Source: an uncultured Clostridia bacterium (GTDB taxonomy: Bacteria; Bacillota; Clostridia; UBA1381). Taken from it: 23,446 nt of DNA. Each line of letters opens with the position of its first letter. Position 1 is the stretch's first letter. The translations under genes and the position numbers were made by a program. Below are positions 7,577 through 15,358 of this stretch, piece after piece. The DNA lies in assembly GCA_910579415.1 (NCBI GenBank), contig CAJTUY010000003.1, forward strand, positions 29,468-52,913, written 5' to 3'. Below the pieces are notes generated by a model. The model did not search any database, was not told where the DNA came from, and was given only the letters and a program-made list of their open reading frames with translations.

Positions 7577-9877
7577 CTATCTCCTTGTATCAATTTTAAC
7601 TTTACCGCTTTTTTCGGCGGTAAAACGTATATCCCCGTCAAGGTCTGTACGGTAAAGAACCGTATTTTTAAGCCGTTCTGTAACTTCTTTATTAGGAAGT
7701 GCATATGTATTCCTTTCACCTACGCTGATAACTGAATATTTCGGATTGATTTTATCAAGCCATTCCTCACTTGTCGATGTCTTTGAACCGTGATGTGCGA
7801 CCTTCAGCAAATCTGCTTCTTCTGCCTTGTCTGTTTCAATCAGGCATTTTTCGGCAAATTTTGTCATATCTCCCGTAAAGACTGCGGAGAAATTCCCGTA
7901 TTCTATTCTGTAAACATAAGAAGTATCGTTTTCATTATCGCTTACGGCAGTCTTTTTTGCAGGAGGAATAATACGCAATGTCATACCGTTATTATATGTA
8001 AGAAGTGTTTCCTCCGATATATAATGAATAGCAGTATTATGTTCATGAGCAGCTTTTTCAAGCTTTATGCGCCATTCGCTGTCTTTCATATTATCGGGTA
8101 AAAACAGATTTTTTACTCTTATATTTTCCACTGCGGCTATAATACCCTGCACATGGTCTTTGTGATAATGGCTTACAAAAGCGCTGTCAACATAGGTTAT
8201 GCCCTCTGACATCAGATATTCCAGAAACAGCGTTTCACCGGGATTGTAGTCGGCATACGCATTGCCTCCTCCGCCGTCTATAATGATATTGTACCTGTAC
8301 GGAGCGCGGATAAGCGCGCCATCGCCCTGCCCGACGTTTACAAAGCAGATTTCAGTATCGTCAAGGCGGGTTATCTGATGTCCGGCCAGAGGTACAGTAA
8401 GCGCGGCAGCTGTGAATAAGGCAATAAGCATATCACGTTTTTTACGCTTTATGTATTTTACAAGCGCCACTATTACAAGCATATATATAATAAGAAATAA
8501 TACGTCTGGCTTCGGAAGCGTTGTCTGTGTAAATCCGAGCTTGTCAAGTAAGTATGGTATACGCTTTAATATAAAAAGTACAGAACTTACTGCCTGACCG
8601 ATTATCGGAGCAGAACCGAATGTACAGAGCATTGTAATCAGCGCGGGAGATAATACCAGTATGACTGCCGCACACGGAATCATTATAATTGAAGCGACAG
8701 ACTGCATAAGTGTTGTTCCGTGAAAATAATATGCAGACATAGGCATTAAGCCTATTGTGCATATAATGCCAATCGAAAGCATGCGGCGTATATATTTTAC
8801 CTTTAAAAAACGGAGTTTTTTCTCAACACTATCAAAGAAATAATATATCAGCACAGTGGAAAGCATTGACATTACAAAGCCTGCGTTAAAAAATATAAGC
8901 GGATTGACAAGCCCCATAATAATTGCCGTAAGCCCGATTATATCTAAAAAATAAATATATCCGTAACGCATGCGGAACAATATCAGAAGCGACATCATTA
9001 AGCATAGCTTTACAAATACCGCGCCCGAAAAATTAAACATCGCATATATAATAAGTAGAAACACGGTCATTATATCGCGTCCTCGTTTATTAAACGCACT
9101 CAGTAAAAATGCAAGAAGCGTTGTAAACAGTGAAACATGCAAAAATGCGGGATAGAAAAACCGCATTGTTCCCGTTCTTGTAAGCGCTTTCGAAAAATCA
9201 TCTGAAAATTCCTTTTTATTGCCTGTCAGTACGGCTTTCATAATTGCGGCGTAGTCACCTTTATAATTTTTGTCAATTACCTTTGAAACAAAATTACGCA
9301 CATAATTTCCGAGCGCGTAAGGTGAGTAATCATGGAATTTATTTTGTGACAACGATACATTCGAGGAATATATTTTTGAAAATATATGTTTGCTCTTATA
9401 ATACAACGAATAATCAAAGCCGTTTTCATTCATTTTCTGCGGCAGTTCGTCAAGAAAACCTTCAAATATAATACTGTCACCGTATTCAAAACCTTTTTTG
9501 GCGGTTAAAAGAACCTTAGTGCGTACTGTTTTCTGCTCATTTTTCCATTTTACGTTTTTTACGTCTACGGTATACTGAACATTACCTTCTTTTTTAACGG
9601 GTATTTCGGAAATACGTCCTTCGGCGGTTATATATCTACCTGTATATTCATATAAATCGCGGTTTGCATCACTCTTTGCCCATGAGCATATTACTGTGCC
9701 TGAAACAAATATTAAAACTGCAATAAGAATTTTTACATTAAAGCTATGTTTAAAAATCGCTTTAATTGTCAATACCATTATAAGGGATATTATGAAGATT
9801 ACAGTAAATGCAGGCGGAAACCGCTCGCTTAAAAGTATGCCTGCACTTAAAAGTACGGCTATTCTTATATATTCCAT
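7577..9877 (-). CDS. comEC: ComEC/Rec2-family DNA internalisation membrane protein
   Basis: A 766-residue protein with the full ComEC order. An N-terminal hydrophobic segment and soluble DUF4131-like region (to about residue 190) come first. A competence domain with many membrane segments (about 210-490) follows. The C-terminal metallo-beta-lactamase-like domain has the metal motif SHYHKDH (H570, H572, D574, H575) and the later AHHGSK (H695, H696). ComEC forms the channel that brings single-stranded DNA into the cytoplasm during transformation; the C-terminal domain is thought to degrade the other strand. I chose the ATG at 9877, preceded by AAAGGA, because the longer frame to 9928 begins inside the -35 box of a good promoter. 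It is transcribed with holA. No other competence genes are in the window, so active natural transformation is not shown. Confidence 0.94.
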   Translation of the reverse strand: MEYIRIAVLLSAGILLSERFPPAFTVIFIISLIMVLTIKAIFKHSFNVKILIAVLIFVSGTVICSWAKSDANRDLYEYTGRYITAEGRISEIPVKKEGNVQYTVDVKNVKWKNEQKTVRTKVLLTAKKGFEYGDSIIFEGFLDELPQKMNENGFDYSLYYKSKHIFSKIYSSNVSLSQNKFHDYSPYALGNYVRNFVSKVIDKNYKGDYAAIMKAVLTGNKKEFSDDFSKALTRTGTMRFFYPAFLHVSLFTTLLAFLLSAFNKRGRDIMTVFLLIIYAMFNFSGAVFVKLCLMMSLLILFRMRYGYIYFLDIIGLTAIIMGLVNPLIFFNAGFVMSMLSTVLIYYFFDSVEKKLRFLKVKYIRRMLSIGIICTIGLMPMSAYYFHGTTLMQSVASIIMIPCAAVILVLSPALITMLCTFGSAPIIGQAVSSVLFILKRIPYLLDKLGFTQTTLPKPDVLFLIIYMLVIVALVKYIKRKKRDMLIALFTAAALTVPLAGHQITRLDDTEICFVNVGQGDGALIRAPYRYNIIIDGGGGNAYADYNPGETLFLEYLMSEGITYVDSAFVSHYHKDHVQGIIAAVENIRVKNLFLPDNMKDSEWRIKLEKAAHEHNTAIHYISEETLLTYNNGMTLRIIPPAKKTAVSDNENDTSYVYRIEYGNFSAVFTGDMTKFAEKCLIETDKAEEADLLKVAHHGSKTSTSEEWLDKINPKYSVISVGERNTYALPNKEVTERLKNTVLYRTDLDGDIRFTAEKSGKVKIDTRR

Positions 9878-9899
9878 GACAAATTTTCCTTTCGGGTTT

Positions 9900-9928
9900 A
9901 TTATATCAAAGATAATACGGCAGTGCAA
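9900..9928 (-). promoter_or_regulatory. Predicted SigA promoter of comEC-holA
   Basis: On the minus strand TTGCAC (complement of 9923-9928) and TATAAT (complement of 9900-9905) are exactly 17 bases apart. The start would fall just upstream of the AAAGGA ribosome binding site, giving a short leader to the ATG at 9877. Confidence 0.75.
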
Positions 9929-9943
9929 CGTGTTGGGAAGGAA

Positions 9944-9978
9944 TGTAACATTTGTAATCTTTGTAATCTTATTGTAAT
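9944..9978 (+). promoter_or_regulatory. Tandem TGTAAY array resembling a WalR box
   Basis: Four six-base units, TGTAAC (9944) and TGTAAT (9953, 9962, 9973), are separated by 3, 3 and 5 bases. The last two match the published WalR/YycF consensus TGTWAH-N5-TGTWAH exactly (9962-9978). The array lies just behind the comEC promoter and about 220 bases ahead of the promoter of the NlpC/P60 gene, a type of gene often under WalRK control. No WalRK genes are in the window, so the assignment is inference. Confidence 0.35.
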
Positions 9979-10201
9979 ATAAATGGCGTTTAATGACGAA
10001 AAATATCGGATTTTGCTGTAATATTACTGATTTTTATAATATTTATGAAAATACTGCTTTTTGTTAAATATTACTTATAAAAAGCTATTTTATATGAAAT
10101 AATTAGACGTAATACACAATATATACCATATTTTTTGTTACAAAAAGCACATTTATATTACTGTTATGTTACAAAATAAATACAAAACAATTAAAAAAGT
10201 G
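9979..10201. other. AT-rich intergenic stretch upstream of the NlpC/P60 promoter
   Basis: Together with the flanking elements this fills the 447-base gap between comEC and the NlpC/P60 gene. I see no reading frame with a ribosome binding site and no RNA-like folding with a terminator. It is very rich in A and T and contains two copies of TGTTACAAA (10136-10144 and 10167-10175), 31 bases apart, about three helical turns, ending some 26 bases before the -35 box. These could bind an activator; nothing else supports that. Confidence 0.4.
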
Positions 10202-10230
10202 TTGACAAATGGTTTTTTATGGTGTATAAT
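10202..10230 (+). promoter_or_regulatory. Consensus SigA promoter of the NlpC/P60 gene
   Basis: TTGACA (10202-10207) and TATAAT (10225-10230) are both perfect consensus and 17 bases apart. Transcription should start near 10237, giving a leader of about 88 bases. Confidence 0.93.
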
Positions 10231-10238
10231 CCTTTTTG

Positions 10239-10300
10239 TAATGTTTTTGAAACATTATAGCAATGTAATTGCAATCTGAGTAATATTTTTGTGATATTAC
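10239..10300 (+). promoter_or_regulatory. Structured 5' leader with three small hairpins
   Basis: Three perfect short inverted repeats follow each other in the leader: TAATGTTT/AAACATTA (10239-10257, loop TTG), GCAAT/ATTGC (10260-10272, loop GTA) and GTAATAT/ATATTAC (10280-10300, seven-base loop). The AGGAGG ribosome binding site (10311-10316) lies free downstream. A role in transcript stability or translation control is possible; it does not resemble a riboswitch class I know. Confidence 0.4.
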
Positions 10301-10324
10301 TTGAAATATTAGGAGGTTTAACTT

Positions 10325-11527
10325 ATGAGGAACTTGAAACATTCAGTTATCGCTGTAACAGCGGTAGCGATGATAAGTTCGCTTGCAGCGGCACAGGCCG
10401 CAAACTTTAAGGACTCACAGATTGAAAGAGAACAGAGAATTAACGCGGCTGCTGCAGAAAAGAGCATAACAATTGCTCAGAAGGACATCAGCGATGCGGT
10501 AAAGGGTACGGCGGAATTGCTTTCGGCAACAGCTCAGCCCGAAACAGAGGACAATTCAAGCGAAATTGCGGCAAAGAGCTTCTATCCTATCGGATATGTT
10601 ATAGTATCAAATGATGCTCTTAACGTAAGAGAAGCTCCGTCAGATGAAGCAAATGTCATTGACCAGCTTGAAGTTGGTACGGAAGTTGAGGTAATTGAAA
10701 ATTCCGAAGGCTGGTACAAGGTTTCATATGACGGCGGTAAAGCAGGTTATGTTGTATGCGATTCAATTACGCAGGACAGAACAAAGGCTGAGGACGCCAA
10801 AAAGAGCTTTACTAATTTCAGAATTGCTCAGGTGACGCTTTCGGGCGACTCCGTAAGAGTGCGTAAGGAAGCAAGCACCGAGTCTGATATTATCGAGGAG
10901 CTTACAGACGGTACGTATGTTTATGTATTGTGGGGCGAAAATGATTTTATCAGAGTTTGCTACGGTGATGATTACAGAGAGGGTTATGTTATTAACACTT
11001 CGCTTCAGTTTACAGGCGAATGGATTGAAAAGAATACAATTTCAGAAAAGCAGAAAGAAGTTGCCGAAGCAAAGGCGGCAGCTGAAAGAGCGGAAGCGGC
11101 GGCAAAACGCAATATTGCTCCTGCAAGCTCATCATCTGTATCGGCAGCACCTGCCGCATCATCAAAGGGACAGGCTATTGTTAATACAGCAATGCAGTAT
11201 CTGGGCGTTCCGTATGTGTGGGGCGGTACATCTCCGTCAGGCTTTGACTGTTCGGGACTTGTACAGTATTCATGCCGCGCAAACGGAATAAGCGTAAGCC
11301 GTGTGGCGGCTGACCAGAGAAATTGCGGAAGCTATGTAAGCCGTGAAAATCTTCAGCCGGGAGATTTGGTATTCTTTGCAAAAGGCGGTTCTATCCACCA
11401 TGTAGGAATTTATGTCGGTAACGGCAATATGATACATGCGCCTCAGACCGGTGATGTCGTAAAGATTTCATCAATCAATACGGAATACCGCATATCTTCT
11501 TATGCAGGCGCTGTAAGAGTTTATTAA
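10325..11527 (+). CDS. Secreted SH3-domain NlpC/P60 cell-wall hydrolase
   Basis: A 400-residue exported peptidoglycan hydrolase. Residues 1-26 form a signal peptide with a likely cut after AQA. Two bacterial SH3 domains, about 90-150 and 166-230, would bind the wall; both carry the usual LNVREAPS/VRVRKEAS and GWYKVSYDGGKAGYV-type signatures. A charged alanine-rich helix (about 240-262) and a Ser/Ala linker lead to the catalytic NlpC/P60 domain (282-400). Its triad is visible: C309 in GFDCSG, H359 in HHVGIYVGNG and H371 in MIHAPQ. Family members cut stem peptides, usually D-Glu to diamino acid. AGGAGG sits eight bases before the ATG, downstream of a perfect consensus promoter, so expression should be high. 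It is a single-gene unit closed by a strong terminator. Confidence 0.95.
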   Translation: MRNLKHSVIAVTAVAMISSLAAAQAANFKDSQIEREQRINAAAAEKSITIAQKDISDAVKGTAELLSATAQPETEDNSSEIAAKSFYPIGYVIVSNDALNVREAPSDEANVIDQLEVGTEVEVIENSEGWYKVSYDGGKAGYVVCDSITQDRTKAEDAKKSFTNFRIAQVTLSGDSVRVRKEASTESDIIEELTDGTYVYVLWGENDFIRVCYGDDYREGYVINTSLQFTGEWIEKNTISEKQKEVAEAKAAAERAEAAAKRNIAPASSSSVSAAPAASSKGQAIVNTAMQYLGVPYVWGGTSPSGFDCSGLVQYSCRANGISVSRVAADQRNCGSYVSRENLQPGDLVFFAKGGSIHHVGIYVGNGNMIHAPQTGDVVKISSINTEYRISSYAGAVRVY

Positions 11528-11531
11528 AAGT

Positions 11532-11564
11532 AAAAATGACTGTTCAAGCTGAACAGTCATTTTT
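11532..11564. terminator. Bidirectional intrinsic terminator between NlpC/P60 gene and mnmG
   Basis: A perfect 15-base-pair stem (11532-11546 with 11550-11564) has a three-base loop. A and T runs at the arm ends provide a T tract on both strands. It ends the two converging transcripts. Confidence 0.93.
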
Positions 11565-11568
11565 TTCA

Positions 11569-13437
11569 TTATTTTTTATTTCTGCTTTCCAGCCATACAA
11601 TCAGCACCGATACATCGGACGGCGAAACACCCGAAATACGGGATGCCTGTCCGAGCGATTTAGGCTGTATTTTGTTAAGCTTCTGACGCGCTTCAAGACG
11701 AAGTCCGTGAATATCGGAATAATCCTGATTTTCGGGAAGCAGGCGTTCCTCCATTTTCCTGAATTGCTCCGCCTGTGCAATCTGACGTTTTATATATCCG
11801 TCATATTTAAGCTTTATTTCCACCTGTTCAGTCACCGCGTCATTAAGCTTGGGACGTTCGGGGTCAACTTCGGCCAGCTTACCGTAATCAAGCTCGGGAC
11901 GCTTAAGCATATCGCTTAAAAATATACCTGTTTTTACCGTCGTGGAATTATATTTTTCCAACAGCGGATTTGCTTCTTTAGGGGGTACAACCACAGATGT
12001 TACGCGCTTGATTTCATCATTTATCTGTTTCTGCTTTTCAAGGAATTTCTGATAGCGTTCCTCGCTTATAAGTCCGACTCTGTATCCGAATGGGGTAAGA
12101 CGCTCATCGGCATTATCCTGACGCAAAAGCAGACGGTATTCCGAACGTGATGTCATCATTCTGTATGGTTCATTTGTACCCTTTGTGATTAAATCGTCAA
12201 TCAAAGTTCCGATATAACCGTCAGAGCGTTTTAAAATCAGCGGTTCTTCGCTTTTAAGCTTTAATGCCGCGTTAATTCCTGCAATGATACCCTGCGCTGC
12301 CGCTTCCTCATATCCCGATGTTCCGTTGAACTGTCCTGCTCCGTACAAGCCGCTGACAGACTTAAATTCCAGTGTGGCATCAAGCTGTGTAGGGTCGCAG
12401 CAGTCATATTCAATGGCGTATGCGCTGCGCATTATTTCAACATTTTCCAGACCTTCAATGCTTCTGTACATTTCAAGCTGTACGTCTTCGGGAAGGCTTG
12501 TGGAAAAGCCCTGAGCATACATCTCTTTTGTATCAAGCCCCATAGGCTCGATGAAAAGCTGATGACGCTCCTTATCCGAAAACCGTACCACCTTATCCTC
12601 GATTGAGGGACAGTATCGGGGACCTACGCCCTCTACCAGACCGCTGTACATAGCTGAACGATGCAGGTTTTCATGTATAATGTCATGTGTTTTCTGATTT
12701 GTATACACGAGATGACAGGACACTAAATTTTTGCCTGTATCTTCGGTTTCAAAAGAGAACGGCACAATCTTTTCATCGCCCTCCTCGATTTCCATTTTGC
12801 TGTAATCGAGCGTATCCGCATGTATCCGCGCAGGTGTACCCGTCTTAAAGCGTTTAAGCTCAATTCCGAGCCGTTTCAGGTTTTCAGACAGTTCATTTGC
12901 GGGGAACATGCCGTCAGGACCGCTTTCGCGGGAATAACTGCCTATCAGTATTTTGCCTTTAAGGTATGTACCGCTTGCGCAGATTACCGCTTTTGCGCCG
13001 TATTCTGTGCCGGTATGAGTGACTACACCGGCAACCGCGCCTGTATCGTCAGTTAAAATATCAACTATTTCCGCCTGTTTAATCTGTAAGCCCGGTTGAT
13101 ATTCAAGACGTTTTTTCATCTCTGCATGATACTTTTTTCTGTCCATTTGCGCGCGAAGGGAATGAACCGCAGGTCCCTTGCCGCGATTTAGCATTTTTGA
13201 CTGTATCATTGCCGCGTCAGCGGCTTTGCCCATTTCGCCGCCGAGCGCATCTACCTCGCGTACAAGATGTCCCTTTGCAGTACCGCCTATACTCGGATTG
13301 CACGGCAGGTTTCCGATGGCGTCAAGGCTTATTGAAAACATTACTGTCCTCATGCCGAGTCTGGCTGACGCAAGCGCCGCTTCACAGCCTGCATGACCTC
13401 CGCCGATTACGGCAACATCATATTCACCCAAGCGCAT
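11569..13437 (-). CDS. mnmG: tRNA uridine-5-carboxymethylaminomethyl(34) synthesis enzyme MnmG
   Basis: A 622-residue FAD protein that, with MnmE, installs the cmnm5/nm5 group on U34 of certain tRNAs in the cytoplasm. The N-terminal FAD-binding site is IGGGHAGCE (residues 11-19). The catalytic cysteines are seen in NLPCNPSIGG (C46) and in the family signature GPRYCPSIEDK. The second signature GYEEAAAQGIIAGINA and the RQDNADERLTPFGYRVGLI region follow, and the C-terminal helical MnmE-binding domain ends in ISGVSPSDVSVLIVWLE. Length is normal for the family (about 620-630). The start overlaps the stop of the upstream YesL-like gene by one base (TAATG), with GGGGAGG upstream, so translation is probably coupled. 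mnmE and rsmG, frequent neighbours in Firmicutes, are not next to it here. Confidence 0.97.
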   Translation of the reverse strand: MRLGEYDVAVIGGGHAGCEAALASARLGMRTVMFSISLDAIGNLPCNPSIGGTAKGHLVREVDALGGEMGKAADAAMIQSKMLNRGKGPAVHSLRAQMDRKKYHAEMKKRLEYQPGLQIKQAEIVDILTDDTGAVAGVVTHTGTEYGAKAVICASGTYLKGKILIGSYSRESGPDGMFPANELSENLKRLGIELKRFKTGTPARIHADTLDYSKMEIEEGDEKIVPFSFETEDTGKNLVSCHLVYTNQKTHDIIHENLHRSAMYSGLVEGVGPRYCPSIEDKVVRFSDKERHQLFIEPMGLDTKEMYAQGFSTSLPEDVQLEMYRSIEGLENVEIMRSAYAIEYDCCDPTQLDATLEFKSVSGLYGAGQFNGTSGYEEAAAQGIIAGINAALKLKSEEPLILKRSDGYIGTLIDDLITKGTNEPYRMMTSRSEYRLLLRQDNADERLTPFGYRVGLISEERYQKFLEKQKQINDEIKRVTSVVVPPKEANPLLEKYNSTTVKTGIFLSDMLKRPELDYGKLAEVDPERPKLNDAVTEQVEIKLKYDGYIKRQIAQAEQFRKMEERLLPENQDYSDIHGLRLEARQKLNKIQPKSLGQASRISGVSPSDVSVLIVWLESRNKK

Positions 13438-14342
13438 TATTCGTCCTCCCCGATATATTCGATTTTAGGCTGTTTTTCTTTTATATCCTTTAAAATTGTA
13501 CGTTCAATTACACGCGCGGCGTAAAAATGAGAAGGAAAGCTTGTAAGGCATAGTCCTGCAATTAAAATTATAAGCGACGCCGCAAGCGGATTTACAAAAG
13601 TAAACATTGCATAGATGACAGCTCCGCTGAGTACAAGAAGTAAAAAGTTTACAGGAAGCTTTGCAAGCGTCATAATAAGCGCATTTTTATAAATTGACCA
13701 TATACCACATTCAAATGTTACCATTATCTGGTATATATATGGATGCATCATAGTGTAAATCAAAAATACAAGCACTATAATATATGATAGCGCAAGCCAG
13801 ATAAAGTTAGCAGTGCCGATATAAAGCGTGTAGTAAAAATATCCGGCATTGATTGCAAATATAAGCATAATTGCATCAAATAAAACCACAAGCATTCCCT
13901 GTTTAAAGTTTTCCCTAATCTTGTCCTTGCCGTCGCTGAGTACCCATGCATGCTCACCGCGAGTAAAACAGCGGTGAATATAGGCATATGCCGCCGATGC
14001 CGGACCCGAACCCCACATCGAGAAAATGCCCATTGCGCATACAAGTTGTAACAAAAGTATTATACTGCCCTGCATTTCCTCAGCGCTGATACTTGCGTCT
14101 GCTTCGCTTATCGTTTCCGCAATGCTTGCGACAATGCCCGTATTGCCGATTAAAAGCCCAAAAAACATGTATAAAATTACAATCCAGATTATGCTGGTCA
14201 TTGTATAAAGACAGTTTGTACCTATTATTTTTGATATTTTGTGCGTAAGCACGTCTATAAATAAAAAGAACCCCTTCTTTTTAGGCTCGTTTTTATCAAC
14301 GCCCTTGCCTTCCTTCATGTAGCCTCCGCCGAATATTCCCAT
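13437..14342 (-). CDS. YesL-like (DUF624) integral membrane protein
   Basis: A 301-residue membrane protein. The N-terminus MGIFGGGYMKEGKGVDKNEPKKKG is lysine-rich and cytoplasmic-looking, followed by about six hydrophobic segments and a charged C-terminal tail. The opening (short glycine-rich start, then a VxKxxPKKKGxFLF pattern before the first membrane segment) is what I know from the clostridial YesL/DUF624 family; GSGPASAAYAYIHRCFTRGEHAW is another recognisable stretch of it. The function of this family is not established, though some members sit beside sugar-transport genes. The ATG at 14342 has AAAGGAG eight bases upstream; a longer frame to 14435 would run across the divergent promoter region. 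It is co-transcribed with mnmG, a partner that offers no functional clue. Confidence 0.8.
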   Translation of the reverse strand: MGIFGGGYMKEGKGVDKNEPKKKGFFLFIDVLTHKISKIIGTNCLYTMTSIIWIVILYMFFGLLIGNTGIVASIAETISEADASISAEEMQGSIILLLQLVCAMGIFSMWGSGPASAAYAYIHRCFTRGEHAWVLSDGKDKIRENFKQGMLVVLFDAIMLIFAINAGYFYYTLYIGTANFIWLALSYIIVLVFLIYTMMHPYIYQIMVTFECGIWSIYKNALIMTLAKLPVNFLLLVLSGAVIYAMFTFVNPLAASLIILIAGLCLTSFPSHFYAARVIERTILKDIKEKQPKIEYIGEDE

Positions 14343-14375
14343 AGTGCATTCTCCTTTATGTTTTTTATAATGTAT

Positions 14376-14405
14376 ATTGTAACATAATTCCTTTTGTGTT
14401 ACAAT
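14376..14405. promoter_or_regulatory. Symmetric divergent promoter between the YesL-like gene and rluA-family gene
   Basis: A nine-base inverted repeat ATTGTAACA (14376-14384) and TGTTACAAT (14397-14405) with a 12-base spacer reads as TTGTAA-17-TACAAT on both strands. On each strand the -35 of one promoter overlaps the -10 of the other. Starts would fall near 14412 on the plus strand and near 14369 on the minus strand, ahead of the respective ribosome binding sites. The same palindrome could instead be an operator for a dimeric regulator. A TATAAT at 14412-14417 is an alternative plus-strand -10 without a good -35. Confidence 0.5.
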
Positions 14406-14434
14406 AGAGAATATAATATTTATTGGAGGAAACA

Positions 14435-15358
14435 ATGAAACAAATTGTCATAAATAAAAATGACGCAGGTCAGCGTCTTGACAAATTTCTTATGAAATAT
14501 CTTGTAAATCTGCCTCATAGTATGCTTTACAAATCGCTTCGCAAAAACTGTGTGCGCATAAACGGAAAGCATGTCAGGGACGGAGGATTTATACTGAAGG
14601 AAAATGATGTTTTGTTGTTGTATTTGCGCGATGAATTTTTCCCTGTAACAGATTTTACCGCAGGAAACAGCGATATTGATATTGTATATGAAGATGAAAA
14701 TATAATACTTATAAATAAGCCTCGAGGAATAGTTGTACATTCGGACGACAGGGGGACAGAAGATACGCTTCTTTTGCGTATGCAAAGCTATCTTTATGAA
14801 AAAGGAGAATACGACCCCAAATCCGAGCAGAGCTTTGCTCCTGCTTTTTGCAACCGGCTTGACCGCAATACCTCAGGTATTATAATAGGTGCAAAAAATG
14901 CTGCCGCGCTCCGTATTATAAATGAAAAAATCAGGAACCGTGAAATCAGAAAGTTTTATATGTGTATTGCTGAGGGTGAAATGAGCGGAAACGGAGAATT
15001 AAGCGCGCATCTTACGCGCGGAAAGAAAAAAGTGTCCGTTCATGACGCCGAAACGGACAGCTCAAAACCTGTTAAGCTTAAATATAATGTATTGAAGACG
15101 AAAAATAATTTATCTCTTCTGGAGATAGAACTGGAAACGGGACGCACACATCAGATACGCGCCCAACTTGCCGCCAAAGGACATCCTCTTTTGGGGGACA
15201 GAAAATACGGCGCGTCGGACAGCGGTAAAATGTTTCTTACAAGCTATAAACTGAAATTTGATTTTGCTTCCGATGCAGGTATTTTAAACTATCTTTCAGG
15301 AAAAGAATTTCAGATTAAAGCAAGATTTTTCCAGAGCTTTGAAGACGAGAAGCTGTAA
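14435..15358 (+). CDS. RluA-family RNA pseudouridine synthase
   Basis: A 307-residue enzyme that isomerises uridine to pseudouridine in structured RNA, probably rRNA. An N-terminal S4 RNA-binding domain covers about residues 12-66 (AGQRLDKFLMKYL, SLRKNCVRINGKHV). The catalytic domain has the motif I segment IILINKPRGIVVHS, the catalytic aspartate D143 in RLDRNTSG, and the conserved LETGRTHQIRAQLAAKGHPLLGD. The exact target (RluC-, RluD- or YlyB-like) cannot be settled by eye. I set the start at the ATG at 14435 behind GGAGGA; an upstream TTG at 14423 lies at or ahead of the ribosome binding site. The last 49 bases overlap, tail to tail, the end of the glycosyltransferase gene on the other strand, and there is no terminator between them. 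Confidence 0.93.
   Translation: MKQIVINKNDAGQRLDKFLMKYLVNLPHSMLYKSLRKNCVRINGKHVRDGGFILKENDVLLLYLRDEFFPVTDFTAGNSDIDIVYEDENIILINKPRGIVVHSDDRGTEDTLLLRMQSYLYEKGEYDPKSEQSFAPAFCNRLDRNTSGIIIGAKNAAALRIINEKIRNREIRKFYMCIAEGEMSGNGELSAHLTRGKKKVSVHDAETDSSKPVKLKYNVLKTKNNLSLLEIELETGRTHQIRAQLAAKGHPLLGDRKYGASDSGKMFLTSYKLKFDFASDAGILNYLSGKEFQIKARFFQSFEDEKL

Noticed and set aside
9878..9928. Longer N-terminus for ComEC
   Set aside because: The extension would start in the -35 box and cross the -10 box of a good promoter; the ATG at 9877 has its own AAAGGA.
10237..10324. A c-di-AMP (ydaO-type) or other riboswitch ahead of the NlpC/P60 gene
   Set aside because: Such riboswitches often precede wall hydrolase genes, but this leader is only about 88 bases, very AT-rich, and lacks the conserved core or an expression-platform terminator.
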